The notes beneath the pieces were generated by a model. That model had not been told where the DNA came from, searched no databases, and saw nothing but the letters and a program-made list of their open reading frames with translations. Positions 35,374 to 43,374 of a stretch of DNA of 64,000 nt are shown here, in pieces. The stretch comes from Chitinibacter sp046530675. GTDB taxonomy: Bacteria; Pseudomonadota; Gammaproteobacteria; Burkholderiales; Chitinibacteraceae. Position 1 is the first letter of the stretch, and every line of letters begins with the position of its first letter. The stretch covers positions 744,001 to 808,000 of the forward strand of contig NZ_CP172558.1 of the NCBI RefSeq assembly GCF_046530675.1, written 5' to 3'. The position numbers were made by a program, and so were the translations under genes.

Positions 35374-36639
35374 TTATCGACGGCCGCCAGAACGACTACT
35401 GCTACGGGGTGGGCGAGTGGCGCTGCGCTGCGAAGTTGCACCCCGCGTACTAGCAGCCCGCGTAGCCTGTCCACGATCCATATTGCTAAATGCACTATCG
35501 CGTGATGCGCTCGATGGACGTGATACATCTCGCGAACTGGCGCTCGTTCCTCGATCACTCCGGCCTGCGCTATCCCTGTTGGAAACCTGATCACGCGAAC
35601 CGGCCTGATCACGCTGGCGCGAGCGATTATCGATTTCGTTACGATCAATATCCTTTAACTGGCCTTGCAAATTAGAGCGGTCAACCTTGCCCAGATCGCC
35701 TCGCGCTGCATCGGTTTTGCCGCGGAAAGCATCGCGCTGCTGATCACGCGTTCCGGCACTCGCGCGGTATTGCTCACGAGTCTTGTTATCGCGATATTCG
35801 ACACCGCGCCGGTGCTCGGCGTTATGCTGCCATTTGTTGCTTTGGGTACCGTCCCTGTTCGTGTTGCGGTTATGCTCGACGCGATTGAAATTGTTATAGC
35901 GGTCGATATCGATATTGATGTCGTTGCCGCCCCAGTTGCAGTTACCCCAGATCGCTGCACCGAAAAACACGCCGGTGGCAAAACCAAATGCGGCGCCGCC
36001 ATAAGCATAGTAGGGCGGATACCAGTAATACGGCGTGTAATAGGGGTATGGCCATGGACCATAGACTACGGTTGGGTTGTAGACAGGTACATAGATGGTT
36101 TCTGATTGAGGCTCGATTTTATAGATGGTGGTTGTCGTTGCCGTGGCCGGCTCAACAACCACTTTCTGCTCCTTGGTCGATTTCAGATGACCTTCGGCGT
36201 CGGCCTTGGCGCGCAAGCGCTGCGTCGCTTGCATCACATCTTTTTGCTGAGCCAGCACTGCGTCACCAAGCTTTTGCGTCCAGTCGATTTTCTCGTTCAT
36301 CATTTGCAGAACATCTGGGAAGGTCGTCAGCGATTTCACACTGGCATCCCAGGGCTGCTTTTGCAGCGCATTTTCAAGCGCCTTGTCTTTCAGATTCGGA
36401 TTGGCCTTGCGCCAGCGCTCGGCTTGCACGATTTCGAGCGGATACGTTGACGCCATCAGCACCTGAGCCAGCAAGGAATCCGGGTACAGCGCAATCGGCG
36501 CAACCAGTTGTTCGATTTCCTGCTGACTGAAAGTGGCGCTCGGTGCTGTCTCTGCCGCACTCACGACAGGACTTACCAGCACCAGCGGTAATGCCGCCAG
36601 CGCTGCCGAAATAAACAGGGATTGCATTAAACGGGGCAT
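35374..36639 (-). CDS. DUF3300 secreted protein with Arg/Asp/Ser-rich tail
   Basis: 421 aa. Signal peptide (SAALAALPLVLVSPVVSA), DUF3300 domain (about 40-210) with LVAPIALYPDSLLAQVLMAS and the YVPVYNPTVVYG stretch, a Tyr/Pro-rich turn and Gly/Ala helix (about 200-235), then a 170-residue low-complexity tail rich in R, D, S, N and Q. ATG at 36639 is chosen for AAAGGAG upstream and the signal peptide. Probably envelope-associated; function unknown. Confidence 0.85.
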   Translation of the reverse strand: MPRLMQSLFISAALAALPLVLVSPVVSAAETAPSATFSQQEIEQLVAPIALYPDSLLAQVLMASTYPLEIVQAERWRKANPNLKDKALENALQKQPWDASVKSLTTFPDVLQMMNEKIDWTQKLGDAVLAQQKDVMQATQRLRAKADAEGHLKSTKEQKVVVEPATATTTTIYKIEPQSETIYVPVYNPTVVYGPWPYPYYTPYYWYPPYYAYGGAAFGFATGVFFGAAIWGNCNWGGNDINIDIDRYNNFNRVEHNRNTNRDGTQSNKWQHNAEHRRGVEYRDNKTREQYRASAGTRDQQRDAFRGKTDAARGDLGKVDRSNLQGQLKDIDRNEIDNRSRQRDQAGSRDQVSNRDSAGRSDRGTSASSRDVSRPSSASRDSAFSNMDRGQATRAASTRGATSQRSATRPPRSSSRSGGRR

Positions 36640-37055
36640 TGTTGCTCCTTTCTGATCACAGGCCATACCAGCAATATGACAAGCTTGGCCTGCATTAACA
36701 ATGTAATTCAATACAGGGCAAAGGGTGAATATTCCCGCTAATTCTAGACTTAATCATCGCTGTGACCAGCATTTTCTTTCCCACTCTTTCCCATACCTTT
36801 ATCTGGCTGTTGTAAAAAGGCAGCGAGAAGTTCGAGAACAAGGCAAAAATCGAAGTTTATAAGCAGTAAATGAGGATTTTGAGGCGGGTTTTGGATGCGT
36901 AGCGAGTGCAGAGCCAGCAGTAAGCGGGCTTCGCAGTCGTTTTTCAACGGCCTGCCAGCCTACTTGAGCAAAGTCGCCTTTACACGCCACACCCGGTGCG
37001 GTGGCAATAAGTACAGGTATAATTGGCGCAACCAAATTTACGATGAGCCGCCGCC
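36640..37055. other. Non-coding spacer upstream of DUF3300 and hisD, repeat-like core
   Basis: No credible gene. Roughly 36805-36965 looks like an intergenic repeat: the centre holds GTAAATGAGGATT (36866-36878), which recurs with one change at 50897-50909, and the flanks form an imperfect inverted repeat (AAAAATCGAAGTTTA against the complement of TAAATGAGGATTTTG). The stretch reading GCAGTCGTTTTTCAACGGCC near 36930-36955 looks like an element edge. The right end holds the likely hisD promoter. Confidence 0.45.
36990..37025 (+). promoter_or_regulatory. Possible hisD promoter
   Basis: A consensus -10 TATAAT at 37018-37023, 33 bp before the hisD ATG. No good -35 element at the right distance, so this rests on the -10 alone. 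Confidence 0.35.
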
Positions 37056-38348
37056 ATGATCCGCCGCCTAGATTCCACTTCCGTCGACTTTCAATCCCAG
37101 CTCACTGCGTTGCTTGCATTTGAAACTTCGCAAGACCCGCAAGTCGATCAGCGTGTCGCGGCGATTCTGGCCGATGTAAAAGCCCGTGGCGATGCGGCGG
37201 TGATTGAATACACCAACCGTTTCGACGGTACCAGCGCCGCGACAATGGCCGAGCTGGAATTGAGTCAGGACGAACTCAAAGCCGCTTTCGAGCGCCTGCC
37301 CGCCGATCAGGCCGCGGCGCTGCAAGCCGCCGCCGCGCGTGTTCGCAGCTATCACGAAAAACAAAAAATGGTGTCGTGGACGTATGAAGACGAAGACGGC
37401 ACGCTGCTCGGCCAGCAAATTACCGCGCTCGATCGCGTCGGCATTTATGTCCCGGGCGGCAAAGCGACCTATCCTTCGTCGGTCTTGATGAACGCGATTC
37501 CGGCGCATGTGGCGGGCGTGAAAGAAATCATCATGGTCGTGCCGACGCCCAAGGGCGAGCGCAACGATATGGTGCTGGGCGCGGCGTATGTCGCCGGCGT
37601 ATCGCGCGCCTTCACCGTTGGTGGTGCGCAAGCCGTTGGCGCGCTGGCCTACGGCACGCAAACGATTCCGCAAGTCGATAAAATCACCGGTCCCGGCAAC
37701 GCCTACGTCGCCGCCGCCAAACGCGCCGTGTTCGGCATCGTCGGCATCGATATGGTCGCAGGACCTTCCGAAATTCTGGTGCTGGCCGACGGCACGACGC
37801 CGCCGGACTGGGTGGCGATGGATTTATTCAGCCAGGCCGAACATGATGAAATCGCCCAGTCGATTCTCTTGTGCCCGGATTCGGGGTATATCGATGCAGT
37901 GCAGGCCAGTATTGATCGCCTGATCGATACCCAGCCACGTAAAGAGATTATTGCTGCGTCACTGAAAAATCGTGGCGCACTGATTCTGGTCAAAGATCTG
38001 ACCGAAGCGTGTGAAATCAGCAACTACATCGCACCCGAACACATGGAATTGTCGGTTGAAAACCCGGACTCACTATTGCCTAGCATCCGCCACGCCGGCG
38101 CGATTTTCATGGGTAAATTTACTTCGGAAAGTTTAGGTGATTACTGTGCGGGGCCAAACCACGTATTACCAACGGCGCGCAGTGCACGCTTCTCTAGTCC
38201 GCTGGGCGTGTACGACTTCCAGAAACGCTCGAGCCTGATCAAAGTTTCGGAAGCGGGCGCACAAACACTGGGCAAGATTGCCTCGGTGCTCGCGCACGGA
38301 GAAAGCCTGACGGCGCACGCGAACGCGGCGGAGCTGCGCTTGAAGTAA
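37056..38348 (+). CDS. hisD: Histidinol dehydrogenase
   Basis: 430 aa zinc enzyme performing the last two oxidations of histidine synthesis. Conserved GIYVPGGKATYPSSVLMNA, KITGPGNAYVAAAK, EHDEIAQSILLCPDSG and the final active-site stretch containing GPNHVLPT. Full length. It stands alone between unrelated genes, with its own probable promoter and a strong terminator. A perfect 49-bp dyad lies in codons of the GYIDAVQASIDRLIDTQ helix, which aligns to the family without an insertion. Confidence 0.97.
   Translation: MIRRLDSTSVDFQSQLTALLAFETSQDPQVDQRVAAILADVKARGDAAVIEYTNRFDGTSAATMAELELSQDELKAAFERLPADQAAALQAAAARVRSYHEKQKMVSWTYEDEDGTLLGQQITALDRVGIYVPGGKATYPSSVLMNAIPAHVAGVKEIIMVVPTPKGERNDMVLGAAYVAGVSRAFTVGGAQAVGALAYGTQTIPQVDKITGPGNAYVAAAKRAVFGIVGIDMVAGPSEILVLADGTTPPDWVAMDLFSQAEHDEIAQSILLCPDSGYIDAVQASIDRLIDTQPRKEIIAASLKNRGALILVKDLTEACEISNYIAPEHMELSVENPDSLLPSIRHAGAIFMGKFTSESLGDYCAGPNHVLPTARSARFSSPLGVYDFQKRSSLIKVSEAGAQTLGKIASVLAHGESLTAHANAAELRLK
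37884..37932. repeat. 49-bp dyad (copy 14, exact, in hisD)
   Basis: GGGTATATCGATGCAG...TGATCGATACCC. Exact ends and spacing; left inner box TGCAG. Its first 15 bases are identical to intergenic copy 9. Confidence 0.85.
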
Positions 38349-38364
38349 GTCTCCCGCATCCAAT

Positions 38365-38405
38365 AAAAAAAGCTGCCTGAACCATTGTTCAGCGCAGCTT
38401 TTTTA
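38365..38405 (+). terminator. Terminator after hisD
   Basis: Hairpin AAAAAAGCTGC ... GCAGCTTTTTT with an inner CTGAAC/GTTCAG stem, followed by T residues. Ends the monocistronic hisD unit. Confidence 0.9.
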
Positions 38406-38417
38406 TTTATGCAACCA

Positions 38418-38466
38418 AGGTATATACATTCAGCTCTTACTCAGCAAGCCCTACAGCACTATACCC
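38418..38466. repeat. 49-bp dyad (copy 15)
   Basis: AGGTATATAC...ACTATACCC. One mismatch at base 1; inner boxes TTCAG and CTACA both in register. Between the hisD terminator and the TPR gene end. Confidence 0.75.
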
Positions 38467-38475
38467 ATTTCAATT

Positions 38476-39513
38476 TTATAAGCCCGGCAAAGCCAGGGCA
38501 TTAAGTCCATCCAGATCCAGCTGCTCGCTTGCCGGGATTTCATCCTGCAGATGCAGTAATAAAAAACTCGCCTTGCGCTGATATTCGTCAGCGATCAGCG
38601 ACAAGCCCATATCGTTGGCATAGCCTTGTGCCTGCTGCAACAAAACCATTTCCAGATTCTTGAAGTCATCGGTCTGAGCCAACTCCAGACCTCGTTTTAC
38701 GGTGGCCAAAGCCTCAATCAACTTGCCCTGTCTAGCTTGCAATCGCGCCCATTCGGCCAGCAGATTGACTTCGACCCAGTGATACGGCGTTTCCGACAAA
38801 GTCAACATGCCGTCTTCGATATAAGATTCAGCCAATCCATCCTGCTGCTGCACGATGGCAATTTGCGACAGCCGGAACAAAATTTCGGCGATATGGTGCG
38901 GCAAATGGTTTTGCTGGCTCAAAACCAGAGCATCGCTCAGCAATATGCAAGCCGCGTCATATTGCTGCAATTTTTGCAGATTGACCGCCCAGTTGATTTT
39001 GGCCATCGTAATCAGATAGGCATCATCGGTAATCTGCAGTAATTGATGCCCGGATTGATGCATTTTGACCGCCAGCTCATTATTGCCTGCGGCATCACAA
39101 ATTCGCCCCAGACCAATCAGTGCCAGCCCACGCGTTTTGCTCATTGATGCCTGATTGCCACACAGCATCGCGCATTGCCGCCAGCATTGCAGCGCCTGTG
39201 GATAGCGCGCCAGCGAATAGTAACAACACCCCATTTGCTCCAGAATCACTGGAATTTCGTGGATAAGATGAAATTCCTGCGCATAGGCCATGGCTTCGGA
39301 CAGCAGCTTAAGCGCCGCGTGTGCATCGCCGAGCTGGTCTTCGATCAAGGAATATTGCACAGCCGCAGCAATAAAGGTTTTGCCATCGGCGCCCAGCCGC
39401 GCTTGCTCCAGCAATTCAATACATTGCTTGCGAGCCAAAGCCGGCTCGGTAAAAATCTTTGCAGCAATTGCATCCAGGCTTTGCTGGCGGGGATTGGGCC
39501 TGTCGGTGAGCAT
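38476..39513 (-). CDS. TPR-repeat protein, function unknown
   Basis: 345 aa, all-helical, no signal peptide or TM. TPR-like pairs run from about 40 to 300 (GDAHAALKLLSEAMAYAQE, LARYPQALQCWRQCA, LQQYDAACILLSDALVL, GKLIEALATVKRGLELAQ). It resembles the helical sensor half of TPR-GGDEF or TPR-LuxR regulators, but no output domain follows. Monocistronic by position. Likely a cytosolic scaffold; no partner visible. Confidence 0.7.
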   Translation of the reverse strand: MLTDRPNPRQQSLDAIAAKIFTEPALARKQCIELLEQARLGADGKTFIAAAVQYSLIEDQLGDAHAALKLLSEAMAYAQEFHLIHEIPVILEQMGCCYYSLARYPQALQCWRQCAMLCGNQASMSKTRGLALIGLGRICDAAGNNELAVKMHQSGHQLLQITDDAYLITMAKINWAVNLQKLQQYDAACILLSDALVLSQQNHLPHHIAEILFRLSQIAIVQQQDGLAESYIEDGMLTLSETPYHWVEVNLLAEWARLQARQGKLIEALATVKRGLELAQTDDFKNLEMVLLQQAQGYANDMGLSLIADEYQRKASFLLLHLQDEIPASEQLDLDGLNALALPGL

Positions 39514-39571
39514 AATTCTCCCTCTGTAAGCCTCTTTTTAACACAAAATCGACAGGCAAAGATACCCGCAA

Positions 39572-39620
39572 AGGTATAGAGCCCAAACTCAGGCTCTTAT
39601 TTGCCCCAGGGCTTATACCC
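39572..39620. repeat. 49-bp dyad (copy 16)
   Basis: AGGTATAGAGCCC...AGGGCTTATACCC. One mismatch at base 1, extended end symmetry (GAGCCC/GGGCTT). Between the TPR and deacetylase genes. Confidence 0.75.
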
Positions 39621-39640
39621 CTGCGCAATCATCCGTAAGC

Positions 39641-40453
39641 TTATTCGCCCGAAATAGCCTGTCTTACCGGGATATTGAGCAAACGATCCACCGTCGTAAA
39701 GCCATAACCTTGCTGGCGCAAATACGGAATCAGCGCCTTGGTCGCCATAATCGTCGGTTTTCGCCCACGGCCGCCAGAGTCATGCATTAACACAATCGCT
39801 TCCGGATGAATATATTGCTTGATCACTGCTTCAATTTTGCTACTGGCCATCTCATCTTGACTGTTTTGCCAAATATGAAACCAATCAGCGCTATCAACCG
39901 ACCACAAAATGGCCGTCATACCTTTGTCTCGCAATGACTTAATCTGCTTATCATTCAAAAACCCATAAGGCGGGCGCATCATGGCCGGCTGAAATCCGGC
40001 GACTTTCTGAAAAGCCTGCTGCGTTCTTTCCATCTGATAATCCCACCACATGCCGCCGTCTTCCATTTTGCTCAGGTTCGGATGGCTAAAGCTGTGATTG
40101 GCCAAGACATGCCCTTCGGCCAGAGCACGCCGCACAATCTCGGGGTACTGCAAAACATTTTGCCCCTGCCAGAAGAAAGTCACTTTGACGTTTTCTTTTT
40201 TCAACAAATCAAGCAACGCGGGCGTGTCGTCACTGGGACCATCGTCAAAAGTAAGTGCAATTTCCTTGCGATCTCCCGGACCTTCAATAAAAAAAGTTCC
40301 GGCAAAGGCTTTGGCCTGACGCTCCAGCGTTTCAGGCTTCACCTGCCCCCAGTCCTCGATAAAAGGCGTACGCAAATGCGGCGGGGTTTGCGCCCCCGCC
40401 TGCCCAAGCGACCACAGTATTAAAATCAACAGCGTACGATTAAAAATACCCAT
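39641..40453 (-). CDS. Secreted polysaccharide deacetylase (NodB domain)
   Basis: 270 aa with a signal peptide (TLLILILWSLGQAGAQ). NodB domain about 62-250: metal and catalytic residues D70 and D71 in TFDDGPS, H120 and H124 in NHSFSHPN, and a late LMHDSGGRG motif. Removes N- or O-acetyl groups from an extracellular glycan, which could be peptidoglycan, chitin or the organism's own polysaccharide; the sequence does not decide. Confidence 0.88.
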   Translation of the reverse strand: MGIFNRTLLILILWSLGQAGAQTPPHLRTPFIEDWGQVKPETLERQAKAFAGTFFIEGPGDRKEIALTFDDGPSDDTPALLDLLKKENVKVTFFWQGQNVLQYPEIVRRALAEGHVLANHSFSHPNLSKMEDGGMWWDYQMERTQQAFQKVAGFQPAMMRPPYGFLNDKQIKSLRDKGMTAILWSVDSADWFHIWQNSQDEMASSKIEAVIKQYIHPEAIVLMHDSGGRGRKPTIMATKALIPYLRQQGYGFTTVDRLLNIPVRQAISGE

Positions 40454-40597
40454 ACAAACCCCTTAAAATATCGATTATCAGATTGCTCCCGCGGCCTCGC
40501 CACTCAACTGTCAATGTGTAGCAGTCAGTCAGGCCATGTGCAATATGAGCCTCTGCGCTTTTACCAATGCAAAAAAGTCATCTGATGCGGCACAACC

Positions 40598-40702
40598 ATG
40601 GCAAAGATGCTGTTACCGATTAACTCAACCGAGCTCGCTACGAGCATTGCCACAGCCTTACGCACAACTGAAATAAAAAAGCGTAAAAAATCAAACGCCT
40701 AG
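40598..40702 (+). CDS. Possible 34-aa basic small protein
   Basis: Reads MAKMLLPINSTELATSIATA and continues with a strongly basic end (IKKRKKSNA). The stop TAG is followed within 5 bp by a hairpin and T run, as expected of a stand-alone small gene. No clear Shine-Dalgarno site is seen upstream. Could be chance; the protein-like composition and the terminator are the only support. Confidence 0.35.
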   Translation: MAKMLLPINSTELATSIATALRTTEIKKRKKSNA

Positions 40703-40705
40703 GGA

Positions 40706-40728
40706 GATCGGCAATTGCCGGCTTTTTT
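40706..40728 (+). terminator. Weak terminator upstream of hisB
   Basis: CGGC-AATT-GCCG stem followed by GCTTTTTT. The stem is only four to five pairs, so efficiency is doubtful. Confidence 0.4.
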
Positions 40729-40860
40729 ACCGCCTGGCAGAGATCAAGCAACGACTTTCTTTCGTTTTTGAGCGCTTTTCATGTTATCAGCGCTTCCCGC
40801 CAAGGCGAATCTATTGGAAAATAGCGGATTATTCGGCATTGCCGTTGACGAGACTCATCG

Positions 40861-41454
40861 ATGCGCCAAGTTACTGTTACTCGCAATACGCTGGAAACCC
40901 AGATCACGATCACGCTAAACCTTGACGGCACAGGCGTGAGCAAATTTGATACTGGCGTGCCTTTTTTTGAGCACATGCTCGACCAGGTCGCGCGCCACGG
41001 CCTGTTTGATATCGAAATCAAAGCCGTTGGTGATTTGCATATCGACGCACACCACACCGTTGAAGACGTCGGCATTACGCTCGGCCAGGCTTTTGCCAAA
41101 GCCGTTGGCGATAAAAAAGGCATTGTGCGTTACGGCCACAGCTATGTGCCACTCGACGAAGCACTCAGCCGCGTCGTCGTCGATCTGTCAGGCCGCCCTT
41201 GCCTCGAATACGACTGCGAATACACCCGTGCGATGATCGGCGGCTTTGACGTTGATCTGTTCGGCGAGTTTTTCCGCGGCTTTGTCAATCACGCCGCAAT
41301 CAGCCTGCACATCGACAATCTGAAAGGCAAGAATGCCCATCATCAGGCCGAAACCATTTTCAAAGCCTTGGGACGCGCGCTGCGCATGGCCGTCGAGTTT
41401 GACCCACGAATGGCCGGCATTACGCCATCAACCAAAGGCACACTGGTAGGCTAA
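40861..41454 (+). CDS. hisB: Imidazoleglycerol-phosphate dehydratase
   Basis: 197 aa manganese enzyme of the sixth histidine step; single-function form without the histidinol-phosphatase half. Metal motifs DIHAHHTVEDV-like (HIDAHHTVED) and LKGKNAHHQAETIFKA are present. hisH starts directly on the next base after its stop. First gene of hisB-hisH. Confidence 0.96.
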   Translation: MRQVTVTRNTLETQITITLNLDGTGVSKFDTGVPFFEHMLDQVARHGLFDIEIKAVGDLHIDAHHTVEDVGITLGQAFAKAVGDKKGIVRYGHSYVPLDEALSRVVVDLSGRPCLEYDCEYTRAMIGGFDVDLFGEFFRGFVNHAAISLHIDNLKGKNAHHQAETIFKALGRALRMAVEFDPRMAGITPSTKGTLVG

Positions 41455-42111
41455 ATGACCCAAGCTCAAAAACAGATCATTGCTATCGTCGACTACGGCA
41501 TGGGCAACTTGCACTCGGTCACCAAGGCTTTCGAGCTGGTTGCCGGTGACGATGCCACGATTATTCTGACCGCGGACCCGGCGGTGATCGCCAGTGCCGA
41601 TAAAGTGGTTTTCCCCGGGCAAGGTGCGATGCCCGACTGTATGCGCGAGCTGAACGAGAGCGGTCTGAAACAAGCCGTGCTGGACGCCGCAGCGAGCAAA
41701 CCATTCCTCGGTATTTGCGTTGGTGCGCAATTATTGTTCGAGCACAGCGAAGAAGGCGATATGGATTGCCTGGGCGTTTTCAAAGGCAAGGTCGTCAAAT
41801 TCAAGCCGGAAAAGATGGTCGGCGCTGACGGGCAGAAATTGAAAGTGCCACATATGGGCTGGAATGAAATGTTCATCAAACGGACACATCCGCTGTGGGC
41901 TGGAATCAGCGAAGCTGAGCGCTTCTATTTCGTCCACAGTTACCATTTTGCGCCTGATAGCGACGCCGATACCATCATCGAATCGGCTTACCCAGACCGC
42001 TTTGCAGTCGCAGTCGCGCGTGACAATATTTTTGCCATCCAGTGCCACCCGGAAAAAAGCCATACTGCCGGACTGCAATTGTTGAAAAACTTTGTTCACT
42101 GGCGTCCATAA
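41455..42111 (+). CDS. hisH: Imidazole glycerol phosphate synthase, glutaminase subunit
   Basis: 218 aa class I glutamine amidotransferase that feeds ammonia to HisF. Nucleophile in GICVGAQLLFE (about 82-92), catalytic His/Glu in QCHPEKS near the C-terminus, oxyanion PGQGAMPD. The usual partner HisF is two genes on. Confidence 0.95.
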   Translation: MTQAQKQIIAIVDYGMGNLHSVTKAFELVAGDDATIILTADPAVIASADKVVFPGQGAMPDCMRELNESGLKQAVLDAAASKPFLGICVGAQLLFEHSEEGDMDCLGVFKGKVVKFKPEKMVGADGQKLKVPHMGWNEMFIKRTHPLWAGISEAERFYFVHSYHFAPDSDADTIIESAYPDRFAVAVARDNIFAIQCHPEKSHTAGLQLLKNFVHWRP

Positions 42112-42242
42112 GCTCAGTTTTCATGAACTTTGGATTGCTTGCGACAGCTTGAGCTAGCAAATGATGCATTTATTGCAAAACAATGTATTCTTTCTTTCAC
42201 CAAGTCATTTATCTTAACCCTTTTACTAAATGCTTTTAAATC
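42112..42242. other. 131-bp gap between hisH and hisA
   Basis: Unusually long and AT-rich for the inside of a his operon, ending in a pyrimidine/A-rich stretch before hisA. It may contain a second promoter, but no convincing -35/-10 pair is seen. Confidence 0.3.
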
Positions 42243-42983
42243 ATGCTGATTATTCCTGCAATTGATCTTAAAGACGGCCAATGTGTTCGCTTGCGTCAGG
42301 GCGAAATGAACGATGCAACGGTGTTTTCCGATGACCCTGCCAGCTTTGTCTCGCACTGGTTAGGCCAGGGTGCCCGCCGTATGCATCTGGTCGACCTTAA
42401 TGGCGCATTTGCCGGTAAACCTAAAAATTTATCTGCAGTGAAACAGATCCTGAAAGCAGTCAATGGCGAAGTACCGGTGCAATTGGGCGGCGGAATCCGT
42501 TCGCTGGAAACCATTGAAATGTACCTTGATGCCGGCATTGATTACGTCATCATCGGCACCGCTGCAATCAAGCAGCCGGGCTTTTTGCACGAAGCGTGCG
42601 ATGCCTTCCCTGGTCAGATCATCGTTGGTCTGGACGCCAAAGACGGCATGGTGGCCACTGATGGCTGGGCCAAGATCACCGACCACGAAGTGATAGATCT
42701 GGCCAAACGCTTTGAAGGCTACGGTGTTGAAAGCGTGATTTACACCGACATCGGCCGCGATGGCATGCTCTCTGGCGTCAATATCGAAGCAACTGTGAAA
42801 CTGGCGCAAGCGTTGACGATTCCGGTGATTGCTTCGGGTGGCCTGACCAATCTGGACGACGTACGCAAACTGTGCGAAGTGGCCGAAGAAGGTATCGAAG
42901 GCGTGATCACTGGTCGTGCAATCTATGAAGGCACCATTGATTTTGCCAAAGCACAGGAACTGGCCGACGAGCTCTGCGACTAA
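42243..42983 (+). CDS. hisA: ProFAR isomerase
   Basis: 246 aa TIM-barrel isomerase. Catalytic Asp8 in PAIDLKDGQCVRL and the second Asp in YTDIGRDGMLSG; phosphate loops VQLGGGIRS and IASGGL. Product is the HisF substrate. Confidence 0.96.
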   Translation: MLIIPAIDLKDGQCVRLRQGEMNDATVFSDDPASFVSHWLGQGARRMHLVDLNGAFAGKPKNLSAVKQILKAVNGEVPVQLGGGIRSLETIEMYLDAGIDYVIIGTAAIKQPGFLHEACDAFPGQIIVGLDAKDGMVATDGWAKITDHEVIDLAKRFEGYGVESVIYTDIGRDGMLSGVNIEATVKLAQALTIPVIASGGLTNLDDVRKLCEVAEEGIEGVITGRAIYEGTIDFAKAQELADELCD

Positions 42984-42989
42984 TTAGTC

Positions 42990-43337
42990 ATGAGCGATGA
43001 AAAGCAACCCGAATGGCTGGACTGGGCAACCGAAGAGCGGCAAATTGGCCAGCTGATTCGTGAGTCCAATCCGGTCTGGTTTGCTCAAGTCTGCCAGATT
43101 CTGTTCGACACTGACCCGATGATGATTCGTCTGGTTGGCGATCCTGAAGGGTACGCTCCCGAGGTCGGCAGCATCTTGCGCAGTTTGCCGCAATGCATGA
43201 ACGCCGAAGATGTGCAGCTTTTGATTTTTAATGTGTTTACCCAGTGGTTTACACCGGAATTTGCCGGCGGCCTCAGTCAGTATGCCGAAACGGCACAAGC
43301 CGTGTGGGAGAGCTGGAAAGCCCAACAGCAAGAATAG
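42990..43337 (+). CDS. Unknown protein inserted between hisA and hisF
   Basis: 115 aa, acidic, Trp-rich, no signal or TM. Begins MSDEKQPEWLDWATEERQIG and contains an LRSLPQCMNAEDVQLLIFNV helix. Starts 6 bp after hisA and precedes hisF by 37 bp, so it is co-transcribed with histidine genes. No known family recognised; a role in histidine synthesis cannot be claimed. Confidence 0.7.
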   Translation: MSDEKQPEWLDWATEERQIGQLIRESNPVWFAQVCQILFDTDPMMIRLVGDPEGYAPEVGSILRSLPQCMNAEDVQLLIFNVFTQWFTPEFAGGLSQYAETAQAVWESWKAQQQE

Positions 43338-43374
43338 CAGTGGGGTCGTCCGCCAGACGCCACTCGGAAAAAAT

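Larger units (their letters stand above)
40454..40860. other. 407-bp spacer before hisB
   Basis: Holds a possible 34-codon gene (40598-40702) followed at once by a short hairpin and T run (40706-40728), then about 130 bp up to hisB that must contain the promoter of the hisB operon. No 49-bp dyad with both ends was found; a lone ATACCC lies at 40446-40451. No His-rich leader peptide was seen. Confidence 0.5.

Noticed and set aside
36044..36092. Possible dyad GGGTATGG...AGGTACAT in the DUF3300 gene
   Set aside because: Right end has three mismatches to ATACCC and the sequence is dictated by a Tyr/Pro-rich protein repeat.
40454..40860. Histidine attenuator leader before hisB
   Set aside because: No run of His codons in a leader frame and the only hairpin is weak.
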